Positions 23,282 to 34,800 of a stretch of DNA of 64,000 bases are shown piece after piece. The translations under genes were made by a program, and so were the position numbers. The stretch spans positions 56,840,522 through 56,904,521 of the forward strand of contig CM070620.1 of the NCBI GenBank assembly GCA_036346255.1. Direction: 5' to 3'. Every line of letters begins with the position of its first letter. Position 1 is the first letter of the stretch. The notes below the pieces were generated by a model that did no database searches, was not told where the DNA came from, and saw only the letters and a list, made by a program, of their open reading frames with translations. The stretch comes from Ampelocalamus luodianensis. Taxonomy: Eukaryota > Streptophyta > Magnoliopsida > Poales > Poaceae.

Positions 23282-23502
23282 ATATCTCTCTAGTTATGTT
23301 AGATACTTAGCATGTCATTGATTATCCTTTGATGTCTTTGGATGAAAGTTTTAGTTAATATTTGAATAATCTGTGGGTTGGAACCTTCGTGTGATTAACT
23401 TTACAAGGGAGGTTCTGCCGAAATTTATTAAGATTGTCTAGTTTAGAATTATTAGAGTTTGTTTAGTAGCATTCCAGGCTCATGTTGGGCTGGGGTGTTA
23501 CA
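23282..23502 (+). repeat. G: N-family LTR, last part (with A1 right TSD)
   Basis: It begins with the second ATATC (23282-23286) and continues the LTR interrupted at 8521. The terminus GGCTGGGGTGTTACA at 23488-23502 is the complement of the N LTR ends at 43151 and 49903. No primer site follows, so this is the 3' end of a 3' LTR or a solo LTR. The next bases belong to H. Confidence 0.8.
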
Positions 23503-23563
23503 GTACTGTTAGGACCAAGTGGATGGTTAAACAGTACAAGCCAAATAAACCGGGGTCCTCACA
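23503..23563 (+). repeat. H: 61-bp LTR terminus of the D family
   Basis: This is the complement of the D2 LTR end: GGACCAAGTGGATGGTTAA and the terminal GGGGTCCTCACA pair with 30192-30252. It ends in CA at 23563 with no primer site after it. It is therefore the right end of a plus-oriented D-family element or solo LTR, the rest of which lies left of the window because G was inserted into it. Confidence 0.6.
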
Positions 23564-26500
23564 TTAACATAGGTAAATACCGATCCACACAAGCGATAAA
23601 TAAAGTAAACGATTAGTTTGAATAACAAATAAGGGTTTTGACCTTATGGTCGAGTTTACACTTATTAAGCCACGCAGGGCTAACAAAGAATAAAACAGTA
23701 GCGGAACGGAAATAACTCCAGCGTAGATCCCAACAATTCACCACAGACAACCGACTGGGATCCAGACCTTAACGATCAACAACCTTCGGTGAACTCCTCC
23801 TCGAAAGCAGGCGTAGACTCCTCCTCTTCTGTAGGTTTGGGCGTAAGTTTCACAACAAGCGTGAGTACACAACCGTACTCGCAAATCATACCACAGAATG
23901 CAATGTATAGATGCAGGCTTATTCCAAAGAAAAGGCTTCTGTGGTTCTTTTGCAAAAAAGCAACATTTGCAATTGAATACGAATAATAGATTGAAAGCAT
24001 AATTCAAAACAAATAGACAATACTAATTTAACAGTTGTTTCCACAAAGACACACAGCTAAATAGATTATTTCACATAGCCATATGATTGAGGTCACACAG
24101 CTCCCATCCCAACATTTTATGAAAATCTACCCCTCGTGTGAAATTCCCGAGCATGTCCATGACCGCGGACGTGGCTATTCGAATAGATTGATTTAACACT
24201 CTGCAGAGGTTGTACACTTTACCCACAAGATACAACTAGTGTAGCAAGCACAAATCATAACAAAACGGTTCAGAAAATTCATCTCAACATTGACACTCCC
24301 GATGTGCTTACAAACCGCTATGCCAACCCAAATGAAGCGCTTTGGCATAACACACACCGTTGGACAGGAAAGCGGTGAACCGTCCCGCGATGCAACCACT
24401 AAGTAGACACACCTCCACCCTGTCACACAGCCTAACCTATCCACCTGAACATCAATGCCGAGAATCCATAACTTACTAAGTTAGGCCCGTGCCATACCAG
24501 GCATGTGGTCGTACAGTAAGGCTCAGTTCAATGGCGCACAAAGTTAAGTCCTTAATTGACCAAGGCAAGACTTCCATGTTCTAACTAAGTCACAAGGATT
24601 ATCATTCCCATCACAAAGCCCACCATATCACACAGCTTCCACCACTTGCCTCAGTCTAAATCCTTTACCACCCAGTTGGTTTTTGTGCAACACATGTCAT
24701 CCACAAAGTAATAGCACACAGTACACACAGTTTTATCACATAGTTCCATAGTCACTTAGTCACATTTAATAATTGCAACTTTCATGAGATGTGAGACTCG
24801 TAGCATGGCTAAGCAATTGTACTCGCATCTAACCAACCCACGTTGGTTCTATAATAATACCAACTAATAACCAATCTAGGGTGACAAAGAAATTATGACG
24901 TACAAGGCCAAGGTGTGATAACAAATTTGGATAATAACTATACCCAAAGCATTTAAATAAATAATTAAAATAGAATGCAGTACTTTGAAGTAAAGTAATT
25001 TGAAAACTGGGTCCAAGATGATCAACGGTATGACTTTCCTTGGAAAAGGTCTATGTACTGGTCCTGATCTTGGGGTGCTCCTTCTTCCACAAAATTCCCC
25101 GACGAATCGACGTCTACTCACAAACGAAACAAATAAACAAAACAAATAAATAACAGAGGCAAAACAAGCTCCAAAAATTAAATAACAATCTCAGATGAAT
25201 AGAGCTTGAATTTAGACAAATTTAGAAATTTGAATGGGCTCAATCGGAGTTAGGATGCAAAAGTTATGGGCTCTAGAAGATTGAATCTAAAAAGAAACCA
25301 TAATTTGGATTTTCCAGAATTTCCGAATTATTTCTCTGAAGAAAAATCGGATTATTGCACAATGCTAACATCAGCGAAGAACGTTCGGACGGGGTGACAG
25401 ATGGCCTGACAGGTGGGACCCACATGTTAGTGAGATGGTGCACCGTGGACCAAGTCTACGCGAGATGGATCTAGGGTTAGGGTTGCGAGGTGGCACGCGG
25501 GCGCTGACTGGCGGCTGACGCGGGCTGCCACGTAGACGACACGGAGGCGGCGGGCTGAGGTGGTGGCTGACGGGGAACGCCACGTCGACCAAACGTCGGC
25601 AGGGCTCCGGCGACCTTCGGTTTTAGCGACGGCAGCGATTAGGCGATGGCAAAGATGCGCATCTGGACCGGCGCGACGCGACGAAGGTGGTGACGTGGTT
25701 AGATCTCATCGGCAACGACCACGATGGCGGCGGTGACGAGCTAAGCGGCGGGGCGGCATGGCTTGAAGAGGCGACGGCGAACCAGGGGTCCTCCGACGAA
25801 GATAACGCGCGCATCTTGTAGGCCGTGATGCGGCGAGCTCGAGGCTGGGCTTGGTGGTGACCAGGGCTCACCGACGGCGGCCCAATCTGGCGAAGAGCTC
25901 CTTGGCGGCGCTAGGGTTCGAGCTCCAATCCCGGCGAAAAGGCGGCGCTCTAGGGTTCCTTGTTTTGGGGGAAAAGGCGGCTAGGGTTGAGGCGATCCTC
26001 GTGACGCGGTCACGGCTTTAAATAGGGCCCGGGAGCGAGGGATCCGCGAGCGGCACGGCGGCGCAGTGCGGCTCGGACAAGGACTGAGGAGTCCGCGACG
26101 AAGACGATGAATAGTACGCCTCGAGGCCCATGTGTCGTGGGCGGCGCTCGGCGCAGTGCGTCGCAGCGGTGCGCGCCGCGGCCGACCGGCGGCACTGCAC
26201 GCGCGGGATGAGAGAGGCGGAGTAGGCTGCGGGAGTTGGGCCGACGGCGGAGGGAGATGGGCCGGGTTAGGGAATAGGAATGGGTTTAGGCCCAAGGAAT
26301 TATCTGAGATTTTAAATAGGTTTTCCTTTTTAGAAAATACCAGAAATTCAAATAAGCAATAGAAAAATAGCAAATGAACTCAGAAAAATTCTAGAAAAAT
26401 TTAGAAAATATATCTGAGCACATAGAACCCAAATAAAATAGTTTTGGCTAATGTTCAAGTTGGGATTATTCACATTAAATGTTTTTGTTTGTAAAGTCCA

Positions 26501-26601
26501 ATATTAAGCTTTTAAACTTAAAAACAAATAAATCCAAATGGTGAATTTTTCCCTACTAACTATTTAAATGATTTTCAAGCTCTGAAAATTGGGATGTTAC
26601 A
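23564..26601 (-). repeat. E: LTR hosting H (minus orientation)
   Basis: This is an LTR of about 3 kb whose minus-strand start TGTAACATCCCAATTTT is at 26601. That terminus resembles D1's TGTAACATCCCCATTTT, and the overall layout (AGTAGCGGAACGG near 23698, then CTCCTCCTC) resembles D2, so it is a relative of the D family. The GC-rich part (25380-26260) has overlapping ORFs on both strands without any recognisable domain; I treat these as chance. A TATA-like CTATTTAAAG lies on the minus strand at about 26014-26023. The left end was separated by insertion of H; TTAAC at 23564-23568 may be its duplication. Confidence 0.65.
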
Positions 26602-28424
26602 GTAATGCATGCTTATCTTACTTAATATTTCAATACCTGTGTTTGCTCTCATAGTTAGACCTAACTCCTTTTGTATGGCCAATGTTGATATTGCTCCTGA
26701 TCTATTGTCACCTAGATGAAAACCTGGCCGACACTTTAGTGTGATCAGGACCTTTTGGAAAGAAATGCTTAGTTATGCTTAGACCAAAATCTTGTTTTGG
26801 GGAAATTTCTTTTCAACTGCAGACCAACTATTTTTCCTCAAATGTTTTTAACCATGACATTGGTGTGTTCTGGAGGTTGCAACCATGGCATTGGTGTGCC
26901 ATGGGGGTTTCAACCGTGGCATTGGTGTGTCATGGATGTTTGAAAAGCAAAGAAATGGTTTGGACTTGGGCGAATCTTGTTGTTTAGTTGGTGCAGGTTT
27001 ATGCAAGGGAGGTCGTGTGATCCGATGCCCTAGGGTTGAGGTTGTCGCCCAGGTCAGTTAAGGATCGGTCTGCAAGTATATTTTGCTATGCCTTTGTCGT
27101 GCAACCACATGTCCTGTATGGGCGGGACCTGACTGACTAATTTGCAAAGTGTCATCGTGGTTGATCCGGCTGGGGTGTGGGTGGTCTTTTATGGCCTGTC
27201 TTTTATGACTGTGTAATTTCCACAAGGCTCAAGAGGGGGCCCTAGATCTCTACGGGTTTCTATCTGTATGGAGGGGTGAAACCTTAGAGTAGGGTGGATC
27301 GCGGTGGAACAATGCATTGTAAAGGTCTTGTGGTAATCCCTTAGTCGCATACCGTTGAAAGTGTGTGAGTAGATAGTATAAGTGGATTACCTCTTATGGG
27401 TAAAGCTGCACACCTCTGCAGAGTATCAAACTATTCGAATAGCCGCGTCCTCGGTTATGGACATGCTAACAAAGCTGCTCAAAGTTAGATCTTTGGTTTA
27501 TTTTCAAAGGACTTGAAAAGAATTGGTTTGGATTTCTATCCAAATGGGTTGGGCAGGGAGCCTGGTGACAGGATGGTATCCTTCACACTTTGTTGATGAA
27601 TGCTATCCAACTGTAAAATTAATCTTGCAAATGACTTTCTAATTATTGACATATGCTTTGGAACCTATTACTTATAATTGGAAATAAACATGGCTTTGTG
27701 CAACTAAACCATATAAGCTCTCCCTTGTGATATCCATATATGCATGTCATATTGTTAATTGACGGGTGTGACTTGCGAGCACGGTAGTTGTGCTCATTCT
27801 TGCTCGAAATTAATCTTTTGAGCAGGAGAGGACTACCTTGATGATGATGAGGACCAAGTCAACTAGGTAGCGCCATCCAGCCAATTGCCTGTGGTATATT
27901 GGATGGACTCTATTTATTTTGTTCCCACTGTGTATTATATTCTTGTAGGCTTGTGAGCAACCTTGTAACCAACTCTTCTGTGTAAATACAGTCTTTTGTG
28001 GATGTATGTTATCACTTGTTTTTGCTGTGCGGGCTAGCAGTTGATCCTTGGGACTAGCTCGGTTTGCACAGGGGGCCTTGGGGATGATCTCAGCCCTCCA
28101 CGACCACCCTCCGGACTGGTCATAGAGGTCTTGGGGGCAGTCTCAGCCCTCCACGACCACCCTCGGGTCCAGTCGTGGGAGGTCCTGAGGTGCCTCCAGC
28201 CCTCCACGACCTCCCCTGGTCTGGCCATGGGAGGTTTTTGGGGTGATCCCTAGCCCACGACCTCCTCGAGTCCACTCCCTGTACCTTTGGGAGGTCCTGC
28301 TGGACCTCCTAGGTGGTCCTGGGGGTTCCCTCAGGTGATCCTATTGGACCTCCTGGGAGGTCCTGGTGGACTTTCCAGTTGGTCCTGGAGGACCTCTCGG
28401 GTGGCCACGGGGCGGGTCGCGACA
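26602..28424 (+). repeat. J 5' LTR (right part)
   Basis: The sequence between E and the primer site ends GGGTCGCGACA. It contains three copies of a short GGCATTGGTGTG-type phrase (about 26860-26940). It also has a strongly repetitive 3' end rich in GGTCCTGGTGGACCTCC. No coding sequence is supported. Confidence 0.75.
28070..28300 (+). repeat. ~53-bp tandem repeats in J LTR
   Basis: CAGCCCTCCACGACC recurs at about 28091, 28144 and 28197, with a diverged fourth copy near 28248, giving a 53-bp period. A shorter repeat with GGACCTCC and GAGGTCCTG follows to about 28400. The array sits just before the end of U5. Confidence 0.75.
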
Positions 28425-28426
28425 AG

Positions 28427-28438
28427 TGGTATCAGAGC
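28427..28438 (+). other. Primer-binding site of J
   Basis: TGGTATCAGAGC is a perfect 12-nt match to the complement of the initiator tRNA-Met 3' end. It lies two bases after the LTR's terminal GACA. Confidence 0.93.
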
Positions 28439-28914
28439 ATCTTGACTGCAGGACGCAGCCTAGTAGAATGGTCGTTATAAGAAAGTTCAAAATGTGTCTT
28501 GCAGAACAAGAAGAAATAAACTGTTCTCTTCTCACCTGTGTCATCTTTCTATTCTTACCCCCTTTTTACTCCCATTTGTTTTTGCTCTCTATATGGCTTT
28601 ATAAAGTTGAATGGACTCCCTTTCCTTGATATATCAGTAGGGCCGATTTAGATCCTTGCTGTAGCCTTAAGGACCTCCCTGGTCATGGTCTAGTACGGTA
28701 GTCCTTTGCAAGGACCACCTTGAGGATTCTTGGCAAAAGACTACCTCTCATGACTGTGACCTCCTTGCTTGCATCCATGGGGGCAGTAAGCTTCGAGTAA
28801 AAGTGGTGTTGGAGATCCTGAGTGGTTGTTTTGTGTTGTTCTTTTTGGTTTGCCGGTTTTGACCATTCCCCCTTAGCTTGTCCATCTCTGTCTTAATATT
28901 TGAACCTCTGGCAG
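28439..28914 (+). other. J untranslated leader
   Basis: This is 476 bp between primer site and gag ATG. No ORF of note is present. It ends CCTCTGGCAG directly before the ATG. Confidence 0.6.
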
Positions 28915-30191
28915 ATGGTAACAAATAGGGGCAGTGGCAGCGCTAGTGGTCAAGGTCGAGCCTTTAGGAGTGATCCAGAGACCCCCTGGCCGCAACCGCC
29001 TCCTCCTCCAGCCCAAGGTCCAGATTGGAATCAAATGATGGCGAATCAAGCTCAGTTAATCAACTTGTTAGCCCAGTCCATCACTAATACTCAGAACCTT
29101 CAAGCAGCTCAACCTCCTGTGTTTGTGCACCTCCTCCAAGAGAAACTATTACTGAGTTTATGAGGATGAGACCTCCTACTTTCTCCAGCAGTTCCGAGCC
29201 CTTAGAAGCTGATGATTGGCTCTGGATAGTGAGTAGAAAACTGGACATGATCCGGTGTGCTGATCATGAGAGGGTGCTCTTTGCCTCTCACCAACTCACT
29301 GGACCCGCTTTGGAGTGGTGGGATAACTTCGCTCAATCCCACACTGATGCTCAGACCATCACATGGGGAGAATTTGCACACGCTTTTCGTAATGCCCACA
29401 TTCCTTCGGGCATGATGACTTTGAAGAGGAAAGCATTTCGTACTCTACAGCAAGGCAACTGGACAGTTAGTGAATATCTCCATAAGTTTAATCATTTGGC
29501 AAGATATGCACCCGAAGATGTGGCCACCGATGAGACCAAGCAAGAGCGCTTTTTGGAAGGGCTCAATGATGATCTTTCAGTTCAACTTATTGCTCATGAC
29601 TACCCAGATTTTCAGCAGCTTGTGAGTAAGGCGATTAGGCAAGAAGGCAAGCACATAGAGATGGAAAACCACAAGAAGAGGAAGGTAGCTCAGCAGTTCC
29701 GATCAGAGGGTTTCTCTAGGCCCAAGACCTCTCAGTTTCGGCAAGAGAGATCTGTGACCTCCTCTCCTTCAAAGTCCTCCATGCAAGTAAAACGTTTGAG
29801 CACTTCTAGTTCTCATGGGACCTCCCCAGGAAACCATGTCCAGAAAAAGACACCCCTATCCGCAGCAGCAGGTATCACCTGTTTTTATTGCCATGAAGTG
29901 GGACACTATGCTAGCATATGCCCGAAGAAGCTCCAAGCTGCAACCTCAACTCCCAACCGATTGGGACAAGGACACTCAGCTCCTGGTAGAAACACTAATT
30001 CAAAGTCCTCAGTCCAATATATCAAAGGGCGTGTGAATGATGTCATAGTCGAAGAAGTTCAAACCGCATCGGATGTGGTTCTTGGTACGTTCCTTGTCAA
30101 TTCAGTACCAGCCACCATTCTTTTTGATTCTGGAGCTTCTCATTCGTTTGTCTCTTCTAAGTTTGTGGGTAGTAATAGGTTAGCTATATCC
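28915..30191 (+). pseudogene. gag-pro: J gag and start of protease, truncated
   Basis: ATG at 28915 gives MVTNRGSGSASGQG and a proline-rich N-terminus. An apparent 1-nt shift near 29110-29130 moves the reading into the next frame, which is then open to the break. The capsid region follows (FSSSSEPLEADDWLW from about 29178), with DHERVLFASHQLTGPALEWW typical of plant gypsy Gag. The zinc knuckle CFYCHEVGHYASIC is at 29880-29921. The aspartic protease loop FDSGASHSF is intact (Asp at 30126). The element stops at 30191 where D2 enters; the last residues in the open frame are D2 sequence. Downstream pol must lie beyond the window. Confidence 0.85.
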
Positions 30192-31819
30192 TGTGAGGAC
30201 CCCAGTTTATTTGGCTTGTAATGCTTAACCTTCCACTTGGTCCAAGCATCACAAATCAAATAAACCAAGCCTCGAGATATGTATACTTCCCAGAAATGCA
30301 GTATACACACCTCGCCACAAAATTATGCATCAACTCCATTCTAAACAGAGAGTCCAAGACATCACAACATTAAACAGTAGATAGTCAACAACAGTTATTA
30401 CAGGAGAGGGCCGACCGGCCAAAAGATACACAAATAACTAAGGTAGACAGCGGAAGCAAAAGTGCCATAAGATAGCTATAAACAAAAGCCAATCGGTGTG
30501 CCTTTACCCACAAGGCAACCAACCGGACCGCCAAGTTAGTCATCCCAGAATCCGCACATCTCACAGAAGTAAGGCCCTTGGGGCTCACCTGCCTCCTCTG
30601 CAACAAAGATATTAAGCAAAGCATGTGAGCACAAAAATTGTTTTTGTACACGCAAGACTGACGTGTGGACTAGCAGACCTATACATAACTACATGCAGGC
30701 TTATTTGAGTGGAAGTTATATGTCTCATTTGCACAAAGCCAATTTGATTTGCAATAGTGTAATACCATTTCAAGAGCAAGTTTACAATTCATTTTATTGT
30801 TGAAATAACAGCGAAATAAAGATAGGTACAAGTAAACACCTGGAAGTGACTATCCCAATAGTCACCACAACATAGCACGAATCCCTGATTCGTACCACCC
30901 ATCAAGTTTTAGTTAAAAGGTTGTAGTCTAGTTCTTGAGGGGCGTATCCGAGCGTGTCCATAACCTAGGACGAGGCTATTCGAATAGTTTTAACCCTGCA
31001 GGGGTGTACCAATGTACCCACACTTCAGACCGCCTTTAAGCCACAAAGCACACTTCCGAAGGTATGCCGGCACGACTAAGTCCTACGAGACTTTTTCCAA
31101 TATTGTGTATTAACTACGAGCCGCTCTTATGGGTAGAAACCCATACGCTGACATGGTAAAGCCGAAAAGACAACTACCCACTCAGGATAAAGCTTTTCGG
31201 ACAACTACCATGCTCCCAACACCATCCCTCCTGCGACCTCCTACGACCCGGAGCCAATACACGCTAAAGTACTAAGTCAAGAGAGGTCCCATACCCTCTA
31301 GTGTGGTTAGCACGCAAAATGCTCAGTACGGTGGCGCAAGTAACTCGGTCCTTAACTGACTCGGGCACCATTCCAGTCACACCCAACAGATCACACCAAC
31401 ATACCGTTGTGCCCAAGTCTAAATCAGTTTTGTTTCCATTTTTAGTTTTCATAATTTAAACATAGCACAAGGCTGATTTATACTGTCATAATAATTTTTG
31501 TGTGATCAAAGTTACCGACTAAGTCGATAACCGCCCATTTCCACCGATAACTAAGCATGTCTAAGCAGTTGAATTCGTATCTACTAAGTGGCAAGATATC
31601 ATCCAACGATCTCCAATCACAGCAAATAACCTAGGCTCAGGTAGTAGAGAAATATCATTTACCTGCAGATTATGCAACTAATGGATTAACTAATGAATTT
31701 AACACAAAATAACAATGCATACATACAAGTTGAAGACAAGATATTAGACTTTAAAATACTGGGATTAACATGATCAAACTGCTTGCGTGGCTGCTGTTGC
31801 TCAGAATGCTCAACCTGTT
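30192..31819 (-). repeat. D2 LTR, left part (minus orientation)
   Basis: It starts TGTGAGGACCCCAG and aligns with D1 from position 1 onward. TATCC at 30187-30191 is the presumed target duplication; its partner is outside the window. A2 enters after CTGTT at 31815-31819. No coding sequence is supported. Confidence 0.8.
31815..31819. repeat. A2 target-site duplication, left copy (CTGTT)
   Basis: CTGTT precedes the A2 terminus at 31820 and recurs at 56095-56099 after its other end. Confidence 0.93.
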
Positions 31820-34800
31820 TGTGGGCGCCCCGGATTATTGGAAATGTACTTAATTAAATTCATACTGTAGCACAATTGTTAATGAAGGAACAGTACTGCC
31901 CCTTTATTAAAGATCATGCTAGAAGTATAAATTTAATAAGTAACCGATCCAATCATCAGGCTCCCCGGATATATATATATCTCACAATGGTTCCCAGGAT
32001 CAACGACCATTGCATATATATATCCTTCATAAACATTGCATCAAATACATACATGTCATACATTTGCATAATTAAACATAAGTTTACATCATTCGGTTTA
32101 GTACTACAATATTAAGTGACTTGGTCACTTCAAAAGTCTAACAATGAAGCAAAACAAAATATTAAAGTCCACCAATGGCCTCATCCACTGCAGCAATTGC
32201 GTGGAGGAAAGAAGTAGCTCTACTCGTTAGCGCCACCGATCGGCGCTAACAGTACTTCATAAAGGTAACCATCCTCACTGCAACAATAGGTGATAGCACC
32301 TTGAGTACGGAAGGTACTCAAGAAGTCCTACACAAACTAATAAAAGAAAGTGGTTATTAGAGCCTATACAAAGGAGTAGAATTTATATATGCATAAGGTT
32401 ACAACAGAAGGTATAAAGGTTCAAATTTGCATAAAGCAACACATCTTAACCTACACCTACTAAATTTTGACAAAGCAATTTAGTAAATCAAAGTTTAGCT
32501 AGAACAGTAAGTAAATGACATAATTGTAATAGTATGCGGTGCATGAATCCTCATGCACACTAAAACCGAAACCAGATTTTGAAAATCAAAACTTCTATAC
32601 AGTGACATCAATTCAAGTTATCGTCCATGATCGTGAACACGGCTATTCGAACAGCTTTATACCTCAGAGGGTGTACATCTTTACCCACATGACTTAGCTA
32701 GCCGTTGCCTTCGGATGCCTCCGAATGATGACATACTTCCTTTGGTATGCCGACCGGGAAACTAAGATTTGGTATTTTTCAACAAGCTAACACTATTGAG
32801 TTGGACCCCATGTGTGAACCGATCTCGCTTAAACAACGATCGATAGCATCCGCTAACCGAGGCACACATGTTGCGCCGAATGCCGATCCAAACAATTAAA
32901 TGCGAATCGGGCTCACTACCCATATTAGGATGCAATCGGCACCATTAAGGTACGTATATGCTACGGAGCACATATACGCTCACCCTTCTAAGAACATCGA
33001 TCTCGACATACAAGCTCACATGGCATACAACGCAGTCATAAGACCAAAGCATCTATGCCATACAAGGTCAATACACATATTCTTACTTTCCTGTTTCCAA
33101 CCCAATAGTCTTAACATTTTACTTAACCAAACAGCGCCCATACATTGCATGCGGAAGTACGTGGGGGACTTGAATTGAATAATCAGAGTTCGGTCCTTAA
33201 TTAACCCGGACAAGTCCACGACAAATCCCCATCTCGTGCACAAAAGCACCATCACTAGCTTCCTCTTGTCCAGATCAATTTAAATTTAAAACACAAGTCT
33301 GATTTAAAGAAACTGGACAAAGAGTTTCAAATAACAGAAGGTCTTTTGTGATTCCCATGTTTGACAAGATATGCTTGTCAAACTCTAAAATCTCTAGATC
33401 GTATATTTAAGCCAAAATCAAAATATACTATAATATACAATACTATACTAAGTTTGAGTGTATGGTGACAATTGAGGTAATCCATCATATTAGGTCATAA
33501 CTAACCACTAACAGGTCACAATTTGTATTTTCAGAAAAATAGCATGCACAGTTGTCACTGGATTTAGAAAATCTATTGTATAAAATTTGGGATCAACATG
33601 GTGCAGAGAGGAAGCTTGCCTTGATAATAATACACTTCTGTTGCAGGTTCAGGTTGCTCAGAAATAATTTCAAGTGCTTCAGAAGAACCAGATTCTATAA
33701 GAAGCAATAAAGTCCAATAAATGCCAAAATCGACAACAAGTACAAAATAGAAGAAATATGCATGATCAACCTAGAAATGCATGATTAGCAGTATGCTTAA
33801 GCCATAACTACCCATAATAGTGATAATAACCCATAATATAGCCTACTGTTTTCAAATGGCAGAAACTAGGGTTTAGTTCAAAGTTTCAGTTTTCAGATTT
33901 CGAAAAGAGCAGAAACAGGACAGATTGCAGATTTTGGGAAAAAGGAAGATAGATCAAGCAAAGGCTCAGAAATGAAACTTAGCATGATCTTTTAGGGTAA
34001 TTAATATCCCAAGCTAACACTAATCTAACCCTGATCGAGTAGATTACAACAACTAAAAAGAAACCTATTTTTGTCGGTTGAGCCGACAAAAGAGAACAGA
34101 GACAAATCTTTGCTATGAGGCAAAATAGATGATGACAAGAATTGAAAGATCAACTTGTTATGCTACTAAGGTTTAGTTGAAACCTAACTAGGATGATAAG
34201 TTGACAGGAGAAACCCTAGGCCTTGAAAATGACATAATGGACTGAAAAGCTAGAATAATCATTTTTCAGTTTAGAGCAAGTTGAAGCTACTGATGATCAA
34301 AAGAATGATTCACAGGAGCTTCTAAGGTCATTAAGATGCTCAAGATGTTAAAAACTAGGGTTTTAGCTTACCAGAGTAGGAAAGACACCAAAGATTGAGA
34401 AAGTTGATTCTGCTCAACAGAGATAGCCTTCTGTTTTAACCTACAAAGGATGTCAAAACCTTAGTGCAAGGTAAAACCAGTTCTTGGGATGGATAAGCAA
34501 AGAACAGAGCAAGAAACTCCACCGACAACAATGGAGGATGAACTTGGTGGTCAACAATGGCAGTAGCAAAAAGCTAGGGTTTATATATGGATGTTGAGCT
34601 ACAGGGCAAGATGGAAATGTCTAGAGTTGATGAGGTGTCCATCTAGGGCTAATTATCCCAAAAATTAGTTGCATAAACTTTGGGATAAATCCTATCCTCT
34701 GTTTACAGAGAGATCTGCGCGCAGAGAGAGAGGGAAGAAGATAAGAACACTCTTACATGTGGGTCCCGCTGGCAGTCACAGCCGCACGCGCCGCCTAAAG

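Larger units (their letters stand above)
26602..30191 (+). mobile_element. J: gypsy element, 5' part (LTR, primer site, gag-protease)
   Basis: This is a plus-strand element seen only in part. E cuts its 5' LTR on the left and D2 interrupts the protease region on the right at 30191/30192. The LTR ends GGGTCGCGACA at 28424, the primer site is at 28427 and gag starts at 28915. J has no extra ORF before gag, unlike the A family. It is the outermost layer of the nest visible here and so probably the oldest insertion. Confidence 0.85.

Noticed and set aside
23564..23580. Primer-binding site after the H terminus
   Set aside because: The bases after the terminal CA read TTAACATAGG and do not match initiator tRNA-Met or another primer I can recognise. 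H is treated as a right-hand LTR end.
25981..26373. ORF of 130 codons (minus) and others in the GC-rich part of E
   Set aside because: Low-complexity Arg/Ser/Pro composition in an LTR, with no recognisable domain and overlapping ORFs in other frames.
29100..29140. Frame change in J gag as a programmed ribosomal frameshift
   Set aside because: No slippery heptamer at the shift, and gag itself (not the gag-pol border) is affected. A simple indel or sequence error is more likely.
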